This document shows, piece after piece, positions 1 to 4,852 of a stretch of 7,834 nt of DNA. The notes under the pieces are model-generated. The model was not told the DNA's origin. It saw nothing but the letters and a program-made list of their open reading frames with translations, and ran no database searches. Each line of letters starts with the position of its first letter. Position 1 is the stretch's first letter. Source of the stretch: Candidatus Aenigmatarchaeota archaeon (GTDB lineage: Archaea > Aenigmatarchaeota > Aenigmatarchaeia > QMZP01); assembly GCA_016867675.1 (NCBI GenBank), contig VGIZ01000020.1, forward strand, positions 1-7,834, in the 5' to 3' direction. Both the position numbers and the translations under genes were made by a program.

Positions 1-6
1 ATCCCA

Positions 7-58
7 CATTGGTCCTATTCCAATGGCATACCTTTATATATTAGTAGTGCAATACTAA
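7..58 (+). promoter_or_regulatory. Promoter of the ATPase gene with two inverted repeats
   Basis: A TATA-like box (tttatata, 33-40) lies 24-31 bases before the ATG at 64, the spacing expected for a leaderless archaeal transcript. Two inverted repeats bracket it. cattgg (7-12) and ccaatg (20-25) lie upstream of the box. ttagta (41-46) and tactaa (53-58) lie between the box and the start codon, over the likely transcription start. The second pair is well placed for a repressor that blocks initiation, possibly autoregulation, but this is inferred from position only. Confidence 0.6.
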
Positions 59-63
59 GTAAT

Positions 64-1443
64 ATGATACTAAAATTCATAGACAGGGAAGAGGAGATGA
101 ACGCCCTTGAATCTGCATATAGGAGCGGCAAAAGCGAGCTGTTTATAATTTATGGAAGGAGGAGGATGGGAAAGACCGAGCTGGTGAAGAAATTTGCTGA
201 AGAGAAGAAGCATTTCTATTTCCTTGCGAAGCAGCAACCGCTTGAGCTAGAATTTGCCAGGTTCAGGGAAAAGCTATCGAAGAAGTTCAATATATTTCTT
301 GAGGGCAAGAGCTGGGAGGGACTTTTCCAGGAAATCACCGAAAAAATCAGGGGAAGGCTGGTGATAATAATAGATGAGTTCCCCTTCTGGGTAATGAAAG
401 ACAGAGGCATAGTGTCGGAGTTCCAGTACCTCTGGGATGAGATATTGAAAGGCAGAGACGTTTTTCTTGTACTGCTCGGCTCTTACATGAGCCTGATGGA
501 GCAGGAAGTGCTGGATTATAAAAGCCCGCTTTTTGGCAGAAGGACCGGTCAGATTTACCTGAAATCCATGGATGTGGAGCATATCAGCAGTTTCTTTCCG
601 ATGTATTCGGTGGAGAATATAGTGAAGACATTCGGCGCCTTGGATACCATACCTTATTACCTTATGCAGTTTGACCCTAAGATAGGCTTTGAGAGGAATA
701 TACTTGGAACCTTCCTCAACAAGATAAATCCGCTATATCAGGATGCAGAGATACTTCTTGGCATAGAGCTCAGGGAGCCAAATACATACTTCAATATTAT
801 AAAAAGCGTTTTGGAAGGGTCAACAAAAATAACTGAGATAGCCGGGAAATCAAAGGTTGACGTAACGAATCTGCCCAAGTATATGAATGTGCTGGTTAAA
901 TTGGCGCTTGTGGAAAAGGTAAAGCCTATTACATCTTCACCCAAAGAGAAGAATTATCTTTATGTGCTGAAGGATAACTATTTTAGGTTCTGGCTTACGT
1001 ATGTCTATCCGTACAGGGAGGAGATAGAAGAAACCCCCAAAGAACACCTCGCGTTCATACTCAAGAGTCTGCCCGGGTACATGGGTCCTGTTTTTGAGGA
1101 ATTTATAAGAAAATCGCTGACAAGGCTTGTGCCTGGTTTCACAAAAATAGGCAAATGGTGGTTTAGAGACAATGAGATAGACATAGTAGCCGTGAATGAA
1201 CGGACAAACAGGATAATGTTCGGGGAGTGCAAATGGCAGGACAATGTAGACGCAGAGAAGACCATAAGGGAACTGAAAGAAAAAGCCGGACTTGTTGAAT
1301 GGAACAGGAAAGGCAGGAAAGATATTTTCGCAGTTTTCGCAAAATCCTTTAGGAATAAGGCCGAAGCCAAAAAAAGGGGTGCGATGCTGTTTGATCTCGG
1401 AGATATAGGCTCGTCGCTTGGCATAAAGCCGAAGAAAACGTAA
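64..1443 (+). CDS. Archaeal P-loop ATPase with C-terminal nuclease-like domain
   Basis: A 459-residue protein of the archaeal ATPase family that pairs an AAA/STAND-like ATPase (ATPase_2 type) with a DUF234-type C-terminal region. Walker A is GRRRMGKT at residues 31-38 and Walker B is VIIIDEF at 100-106. A winged-helix-like middle (about 235-310) ends in the typical YVLKDNYFRFW segment. The C-terminal domain carries E345/E346, D373 and E388-C-K390, the pattern of a PD-(D/E)XK nuclease fold. The length is normal for the family and no break is visible. The exact role is unknown; members are common in archaeal genomes, often near mobile or defence genes, and are thought to act on nucleic acid. 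The ATG at 64 is chosen because it follows the TATA-like box at leaderless spacing. Only 7 bases separate the stop codon from the downstream repeat module. Confidence 0.9.
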   Translation: MILKFIDREEEMNALESAYRSGKSELFIIYGRRRMGKTELVKKFAEEKKHFYFLAKQQPLELEFARFREKLSKKFNIFLEGKSWEGLFQEITEKIRGRLVIIIDEFPFWVMKDRGIVSEFQYLWDEILKGRDVFLVLLGSYMSLMEQEVLDYKSPLFGRRTGQIYLKSMDVEHISSFFPMYSVENIVKTFGALDTIPYYLMQFDPKIGFERNILGTFLNKINPLYQDAEILLGIELREPNTYFNIIKSVLEGSTKITEIAGKSKVDVTNLPKYMNVLVKLALVEKVKPITSSPKEKNYLYVLKDNYFRFWLTYVYPYREEIEETPKEHLAFILKSLPGYMGPVFEEFIRKSLTRLVPGFTKIGKWWFRDNEIDIVAVNERTNRIMFGECKWQDNVDAEKTIRELKEKAGLVEWNRKGRKDIFAVFAKSFRNKAEAKKRGAMLFDLGDIGSSLGIKPKKT

Positions 1444-1450
1444 ATTACAT

Positions 1451-1539
1451 AGTTGCATTCCTTGACTTGTCGCCACTGAGGCCTTCGGTCTCAGGCGTGT
1501 CATGAAACTCGGTTTCATGAACAGTTGCATTCCTTGACT
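1451..1539. repeat. 17-bp direct repeat flanking a two-hairpin module
   Basis: The 17-base sequence agttgcattccttgact occurs exactly at 1451-1467 and 1523-1539, giving a 72-base period. One mismatch and two further matching bases (tgt against cgt) follow each copy. The 55 bases between the copies are almost entirely two hairpins. The right copy ends two bases before the stop codon of the cas1 fragment and the left copy begins 7 bases after the ATPase stop. I do not recognise it as a named repeat family. Possibilities are a small non-autonomous palindromic element, a dispersed structured repeat, or the debris of a repeat array. Two copies with only 17-20 bases in common are too little to call CRISPR. 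Confidence 0.75.
1471..1520. other. Tandem hairpins with 3-base loops
   Basis: Hairpin 1 pairs ctgaggcc (1476-1483) with ggtctcag (1487-1494), an 8-bp stem with one G-T pair around a ttc loop. It extends through cgc (1471-1473) and gcg (1495-1497) across a two-base bulge. Hairpin 2 is a perfect 9-bp stem, tcatgaaac (1500-1508) with gtttcatga (1512-1520), around tcg. The two stems differ in sequence but share architecture. They sit between two converging coding regions and could act as a bidirectional transcript end, although no T-run follows either stem. Confidence 0.7.
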
Positions 1540-1541
1540 CG

Positions 1542-1730
1542 TTAATTCGGCGTGCGCGGCTTCTCGGTTGCCAGCTTTATGGCTTCCGAGGAGATTGATG
1601 AAGCCTTGGATATTATTATCTGGTCCGTATTGTGAGCGGAGAACTCTTCATTGTTCTCCTTGCTCTCCACCACGAACCTTTCCCCTTCCTTGCCTATGAA
1701 CGCGCCATACTCGTCAATTATTATTTGCAT
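1542..1730 (-). pseudogene. cas1: Truncated cas1, N-terminal domain only
   Basis: The 62-residue reading frame matches, from memory of the family, the N-terminal beta domain of the CRISPR integrase Cas1. It has the MQIIIDEYGAFIGKEGERF opening, a middle DQIIIS strand, and the SSISSEAIKLATEK segment that normally leads into the 'GIPVVFLD' strand and then the helical catalytic domain. Here the similarity stops after ATEK, five unrelated residues (PRTPN) follow, then TAA. Cas1 is usually about 300-340 residues, so the whole C-terminal domain with the metal-binding Glu, His and Asp is missing. Nothing resembling it can fit in the 98 bases before the ATPase gene. No cas2, other cas gene or CRISPR array is visible. 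The fragment cannot integrate spacers. It ends beside the 17-bp repeat module, so that element may mark the break. The start is the ATG at 1730, 21 bases from a TATA-like box. Confidence 0.75.
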
Positions 1731-1750
1731 TAGCCACTATTGAGTGATTA

Positions 1751-1760
1751 TCTTATAAGC
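1751..1760 (-). promoter_or_regulatory. TATA-like box of the cas1 fragment
   Basis: On the minus strand the sequence reads gcttataaga, 21-30 bases before the ATG at 1730. This is the leaderless spacing also seen for other genes of the window. The remnant may therefore still be transcribed. No clear purine-rich element is visible upstream of it. Confidence 0.55.
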
Positions 1761-1785
1761 ATTAACAGAAACCTATATATTGAAG

Positions 1786-1799
1786 TCGGCATGTGCCGA
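1786..1799. promoter_or_regulatory. 14-bp palindrome in the cas1/MNT divergent region
   Basis: tcggca and tgccga form a perfect 6-bp inverted repeat around a tg spacer. It lies between the divergent promoters of the cas1 fragment and the nucleotidyltransferase operon, about 36 bases upstream of the operon's TATA-like box. A second TATA-like string (ctatatat, 1773-1780, plus) lies just before it. The winged helix encoded by the first operon gene is a natural candidate binder, but this is inference from proximity. Confidence 0.4.
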
Positions 1800-1835
1800 A
1801 ATCTCATGGTTTCCTGAACTCCCTGCTGCCGCAAA

Positions 1836-1845
1836 GCTTATAAAC
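1836..1845 (+). promoter_or_regulatory. Promoter of the nucleotidyltransferase-HEPN operon
   Basis: The box gcttataaac follows a purine-containing gcaaa stretch that could serve as the BRE. It lies 25-34 bases before the ATG at 1870, giving a leaderless or nearly leaderless transcript. Confidence 0.65.
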
Positions 1846-1869
1846 TAAAGTTTATGTATATTAACCAAT

Positions 1870-2409
1870 ATGAAACTAAATAAACCAAAGTTCACCCGAC
1901 TGCAGAACGGGATGTTCAGGCTTCTCTGCATGAAGGCGGGAGAGCGGCTCACGCAGCTTGAGGCTGCTGAAATGCTTGGCGTCTCCCCCGCCGCCGTGGC
2001 AAAATCCATACCCCTGCTTGAGAAGGAAGGGCTGGTAAATGTCAGCAGGGAGCACGGCAGGGTCTTCATAGGGTTTGACAGGGACGGCAGGATGGCCGTG
2101 GAGCTCAAGATGACCGAAAACCTCAGGATGATATTTGAATCTGGATTGGTGCCCGTGCTGGAGGAGAAGTTCCCGGGTGCCGCAATAATACTTTTCGGGA
2201 GTTATGCCAAAGGCGAAGATACCACGAAATCGGATATAGACATAGCGGTGGTGGGTTCAAGGGAAAAGGAGCCGCAGCTTGAAAGCATTGAAAAGCAGCT
2301 TGGGAGGGAAATCCGACTGAATTTTTACAGCTCTTTCAGCGACATAAAAAAAGAACTGAGGGAAAACATCCTCAGCGGCATCCTGCTGGCAGGGAGGATA
2401 GAGCTATGA
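1870..2409 (+). CDS. Winged-helix/MNT nucleotidyltransferase, probable antitoxin
   Basis: A 179-residue protein in two parts. Residues 8-70 form a helix-turn-helix or winged helix (LTQLEAAEMLGVSPAAVAKS, then a positively charged wing), suited to DNA binding. Residues 85-179 form a minimal nucleotidyltransferase with the GS-x10-D-x-D motif: G110-S111, D122 and D124. In MntA-HepT systems such an enzyme modifies its HEPN partner with AMP and so neutralises it; that is known for the family, not shown here. The position where a third acidic residue is often found reads EIRLNFYS, with N151, so that acid may be absent. The stop overlaps the start of the HEPN gene (ATGA at 2406-2409), implying coupled translation. 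The fused winged helix suggests operon autoregulation. The start is fixed by the TATA-like box at 1836-1845. Confidence 0.88.
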   Translation: MKLNKPKFTRLQNGMFRLLCMKAGERLTQLEAAEMLGVSPAAVAKSIPLLEKEGLVNVSREHGRVFIGFDRDGRMAVELKMTENLRMIFESGLVPVLEEKFPGAAIILFGSYAKGEDTTKSDIDIAVVGSREKEPQLESIEKQLGREIRLNFYSSFSDIKKELRENILSGILLAGRIEL

Positions 2410-2843
2410 GGCCTGTCAGGGAGTTCGAATCTTTCCTGCGGGAAGGCGTTGCCGTCAGGCGCAGCCCCGACCACAGCAGGGCGAAGTCGCTTGCCATGGA
2501 ATCGGAAGATTCTTACAGGTTCCTCATGGATATGGCGGAAAAGATGGGCGTCAAGGACGGCAACGCAAACAACATAATAAAGGACGCGTATGATGTCATC
2601 ATGGAGCTTGTCAGGGCGAAAATGCTGCTTGCAGGTTTTGACGCTTCAGGTCAGGGCGCGCATGAAGCCGAGGTTTCCTACATGAGGAATCTCGGGTTCA
2701 GCGAGGGCGACGTGCGCTTCGCAGACCAGCTCAGGTATTTCAGGAATGGCATAACATACTATGGAAAGAAATTCGACAAAGTGTATGCAGAGAACGTGCT
2801 GAAGTTCCTCGAAAAGGTGCGCGCCAGGCTCGGGGCTTCCTAA
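2406..2843 (+). CDS. HEPN-domain protein, probable toxin partner of the MNT gene
   Basis: A 145-residue, mainly helical protein with the C-terminal segment QLRYFRNGITYYGKKF (109-123 region) typical of HEPN proteins paired with nucleotidyltransferases. HEPN ribonucleases use an R-x4-6-H motif. Here R113-N114 is present, but the expected histidine position (118) is tyrosine, followed by Y119. The protein may thus be catalytically weak, non-nucleolytic, or belong to the subgroup with this variant motif. The tyrosines are potential AMP acceptors by analogy with HepT. Its start overlaps the stop of the nucleotidyltransferase gene by four bases, so the two are made as a unit. No signal peptide or membrane segment is seen. 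A substrate-binding role for the nucleotidyltransferase is the main alternative. Confidence 0.82.
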   Translation: MRPVREFESFLREGVAVRRSPDHSRAKSLAMESEDSYRFLMDMAEKMGVKDGNANNIIKDAYDVIMELVRAKMLLAGFDASGQGAHEAEVSYMRNLGFSEGDVRFADQLRYFRNGITYYGKKFDKVYAENVLKFLEKVRARLGAS

Positions 2844-2858
2844 TTTCTGCGCCGCCTC

Positions 2859-2938
2859 AAGGTTGGCGTTTGGCTGTAACCTTATGGCTTCCTGAACTTC
2901 TGTCATGCCTCAGAATCTGGTTTTTGGTTCGAGATTCT
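2859..2938. terminator. Convergent terminator region, HEPN gene and enolase
   Basis: Two inverted repeats fill the gap between the converging genes. aaggtt (2859-2864) pairs with aacctt (2878-2883), and agaatct (2912-2918) pairs with agattct (2932-2938). The second arm runs into the enolase stop codon. A T5 run (2921-2925) in the loop of the second could serve as the U-tract that archaeal polymerase needs when reading from the plus-strand operon. The enolase direction lacks a clear T-run. Confidence 0.4.
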
Positions 2939-4229
2939 AAGGCTTCCTGAAATCCTTCCCTGCGTAGCGCGCTCTTGCGCCCAGCTCCTCCTCTATGCGC
3001 ATGAGCTGGTTGTATTTTGCGAGGCGCTCTGACCTGCATGGCGCTCCTGCCTTTATCTGGCCTGTCCTAAGCCCGACGACAAGGTCGGCGATAAAGCTGT
3101 CCTCTGTCTCCCCGCTTCGGTGGCTGACCATGACACTCCAGCCCGCAGCCTGAGCCATCTTGCATGCCTGAATGCTCTCTGTCACCGTGCCTATCTGGTT
3201 CACCTTCAGAAGGAGGCTGTTGCACGCCTTCTTCTCAATGCCAATCCTGATTCTCTTCGGGTTCGTGGCAAGAAGGTCGTCGCCCACTATCTGGACAGGC
3301 CCGCCGACAGCTTTCGTCAGCTTGGCGTATGATTCCCAGTCGTCCTGGTCGAACGGGTCCTCAATTGAAACAATGCCATAGTCCTTGACAAATTGCTTGT
3401 AAATCTCTATCATCTGGTCTCCTGTCTTGATGTCAGGCGGGCTGCCCTTGAAGTTGAGATTGTAATTTCCATTTTCGAAAAACTCGGAAGCCGCAACATC
3501 CATGCCTATTTTTACCCTGCCTGCGTAGCCTGCCTTGGCTATAGACTCCTTCAGCAGCTCAAGACCCTCGCGGTTGTCCTGGATGTTTGGCGCAAAGCCG
3601 CCCTCGTCGCCGACATTGACAGCATCCTGTCCGTACTTTTCCTTTATGACCTTCTTGAGGGTGTGGTAGACCTCGGCGCAGTAGCGCAACGCCTCGCGAA
3701 AGTTTGGCGCGCCTATGGGCATTATCATGAACTCCTGCATGGCCAGATTGTTGCCTGCGTGCTTGCCGCCGTTGATGACGTTGAAGCTGGGGACAGGCAG
3801 GACGAGGTTCTTCACACCAGCCAAGTCCGCTATGTGCCTGTGCAACGGCGCCTTTTTCGCCGCAGCTCCGGCCTTGCACGCAGCCATTGAGACAGCAAGA
3901 ATCGCGTTGGCGCCGAGCCTTGACTTGTTCTCGGTTCCGTCGAGAGCGAGCATCTTCCTGTCAATCCCGCCCTGGCTGGCGGGGTCCATGCCCTTGACAG
4001 CGGGCGCGATGATATTGTTGACATTGCTGACAGCCTTCAGGACGCCCTTGCCGCCGTACCTGCTCTTGTCGCCATCCCTAAGTTCCAGTGCCTCATGCAC
4101 GCCCGTGGATGCGCCGCTGGGGACCATGGCGCGGAAAAGCCCGTCCTCTGTCGCAATGTCGCACTCCACAGTTGGATTACCGCGCGAATCGAGTATCTCG
4201 CGCGCCTGCACGGAAAGAATCTTGGCCAT
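2937..4229 (-). CDS. eno: Enolase (phosphopyruvate hydratase)
   Basis: Complete 430-residue enolase, EC 4.2.1.11, interconverting 2-phosphoglycerate and phosphoenolpyruvate in the cytoplasm for glycolysis and gluconeogenesis. The N-terminal [11 protein letters not shown] and PSGASTG loop are present. Active-site residues are visible: H157 in GGKHAGN, E166, the general acid/base E209 in GDEGG, metal ligands D244, E290 (SIEDPF) and D317 (GDDL), the catalytic base K342 in the signature [11 protein letters not shown]370-R371-S372, and K393. Length and motif order are typical and nothing is missing. The ATG at 4229 gives the normal [20 protein letters not shown] opening. The gene stands alone: it converges with the HEPN gene and lies 138 bases downstream of the PadR gene on the same strand, with its own TATA-like box. 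Confidence 0.99.
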   Translation of the reverse strand: MAKILSVQAREILDSRGNPTVECDIATEDGLFRAMVPSGASTGVHEALELRDGDKSRYGGKGVLKAVSNVNNIIAPAVKGMDPASQGGIDRKMLALDGTENKSRLGANAILAVSMAACKAGAAAKKAPLHRHIADLAGVKNLVLPVPSFNVINGGKHAGNNLAMQEFMIMPIGAPNFREALRYCAEVYHTLKKVIKEKYGQDAVNVGDEGGFAPNIQDNREGLELLKESIAKAGYAGRVKIGMDVAASEFFENGNYNLNFKGSPPDIKTGDQMIEIYKQFVKDYGIVSIEDPFDQDDWESYAKLTKAVGGPVQIVGDDLLATNPKRIRIGIEKKACNSLLLKVNQIGTVTESIQACKMAQAAGWSVMVSHRSGETEDSFIADLVVGLRTGQIKAGAPCRSERLAKYNQLMRIEEELGARARYAGKDFRKP

Positions 4230-4257
4230 GGATTCACTTGGTTATAATTGAAGCGGG

Positions 4258-4268
4258 GCTAAATAAAT
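4258..4268 (-). promoter_or_regulatory. TATA-like box of enolase
   Basis: The minus strand reads catttatttag, 29-39 bases before the ATG at 4229. Transcription would start a few bases before the ATG, giving a very short leader. A second A/T-rich string (aattataacc, 4240-4249) is too close to the ATG to be preferred. Confidence 0.5.
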
Positions 4269-4293
4269 GCCTTCAGAAAATACTGTTGAGAAG

Positions 4294-4352
4294 CCGAGCT
4301 TTTCAGGCATGCTCGGACAGCTTTGCTGTCAGGCACGTCGTGGCGCAGCCAC
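4294..4352. other. Cluster of three hairpins between padR and eno
   Basis: Three stems follow one another. ccgagc (4294-4299) pairs with gctcgg (4311-4316). gacagc (4316-4321) pairs with gctgtc (4325-4330) around ttt. gtggc (4340-4344) pairs with gccac (4348-4352) around gca. The first two share base 4316, so both cannot form completely at once. They lie 15 bases past the PadR stop and before the enolase promoter, a position suited to a 3' end for the PadR transcript. No T-run of the archaeal kind follows immediately. Confidence 0.55.
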
Positions 4353-4367
4353 AGACACATCATGTTT

Positions 4368-4688
4368 TCAGCATAGATACCTGCCGTACTTGGCATAGAT
4401 GGCCCTCGCCTTCCTCAGCTCGGCGATGCCCTTGTCGGTTATGCCGTAGTAATGCCTTATCGGGCCTCCTTCCTTCCTCCTTGACGACGCCCTGACATAG
4501 CCGTCCGCCTTGAGGCGCTGGAGGACTATGTATGCGGTGACGTTGCCCGGCGAGAAGCCGAATTCGCCAAGGACCTTTGAATTGAGCTCGTATGTGTAAA
4601 GCTCTTTCTTCTTCAGGAGGGTCAGGATGTAAATCCAGAGGTTGTCCTTGGTGATGCTAGTCTCGAACCTCTGTGACGGCGTTCTCAT
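4368..4688 (-). CDS. PadR-family winged-helix transcriptional regulator
   Basis: A 106-residue protein consisting almost only of a PadR-type winged helix. Features are LWIYILTLLKKKELYTYELN (17-36), the recognition-helix region SPGNVTAYIVLQRLKADGYV (46-65), and the wing with the family hallmark GGPIRHYYGITDKG (74-87). The long C-terminal dimerisation helix of larger PadR proteins is short here, ending at residue 106. PadR proteins generally act as dimeric repressors. The gene is divergent from the inositol phosphate synthase gene, and a perfect palindrome lies between them, so control of that gene and of itself is likely but inferred. The ligand is unknown. The ATG at 4688 begins the only plausible frame. 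Its own TATA element is unclear; a weak A/T-rich ttttttaacg lies about 20-30 bases upstream. Confidence 0.9.
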   Translation of the reverse strand: MRTPSQRFETSITKDNLWIYILTLLKKKELYTYELNSKVLGEFGFSPGNVTAYIVLQRLKADGYVRASSRRKEGGPIRHYYGITDKGIAELRKARAIYAKYGRYLC

Positions 4689-4738
4689 AATAACAATTTT
4701 GTTTTCCTACGTTAAAAAAGACTACCTTACGGCATAAA

Positions 4739-4792
4739 CTATTTATATAGAAATAACCTATTTTATAGCATAAAATAGTGCTGATATAAATT
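4739..4792 (+). promoter_or_regulatory. Promoter region of the inositol phosphate synthase gene
   Basis: Two TATA-like strings are present on the plus strand: ctatttatatag (4739-4750) and gatataaatta (4782-4792). The first would start transcription near 4775, inside the palindrome at 4758-4778, and leave a leader of nearly 80 bases. The second would start near 4812 with a leader of about 40 bases. In the leader gtcgc (4797-4801) can pair with gcgac (4821-4825), with a short inner stem. I cannot decide between the two boxes from sequence alone. Confidence 0.45.
4758..4778. promoter_or_regulatory. Perfect 9-bp inverted repeat, operator candidate
   Basis: ctattttat (4758-4766) and ataaaatag (4770-4778) are exact reverse complements around agc. 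The site lies in the divergent PadR/synthase control region, 8 bases after one TATA-like box and just before the other, where a bound repressor could block the plus-strand promoter. The A/T-rich dyad fits a winged-helix dimer, and the adjacent PadR protein is the leading candidate. Confidence 0.6.
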
Positions 4793-4852
4793 AAATGTCG
4801 CCATTATCCAAGATGGACAAGCGACTTCAGCATAAAATTCAATGTGAGGTAT

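Noticed and set aside
937..1530. Long minus-strand frame opposite the ATPase and across the hairpin module
   Set aside because: It is antisense to a well-supported ATPase gene, has no recognisable domain, and its start lies inside the repeat.
1451..1539. Two-unit CRISPR array beside the cas1 fragment
   Set aside because: The period of 72 is plausible, but only 17-20 bases repeat, there are just two copies, and the putative spacer is itself two strong hairpins, which real spacers are not.
3393..4251. Plus-strand frames of 165 and 178 codons opposite enolase
   Set aside because: Enolase is certain on the minus strand; the opposite frames show no family similarity and reflect its codon use.
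4844..4852. GTG at 4844 as the synthase start
   Set aside because: The ATG three codons later places the MGKPIKIAIAGIGNC opening as in the family; the GTG is kept only as an alternative.
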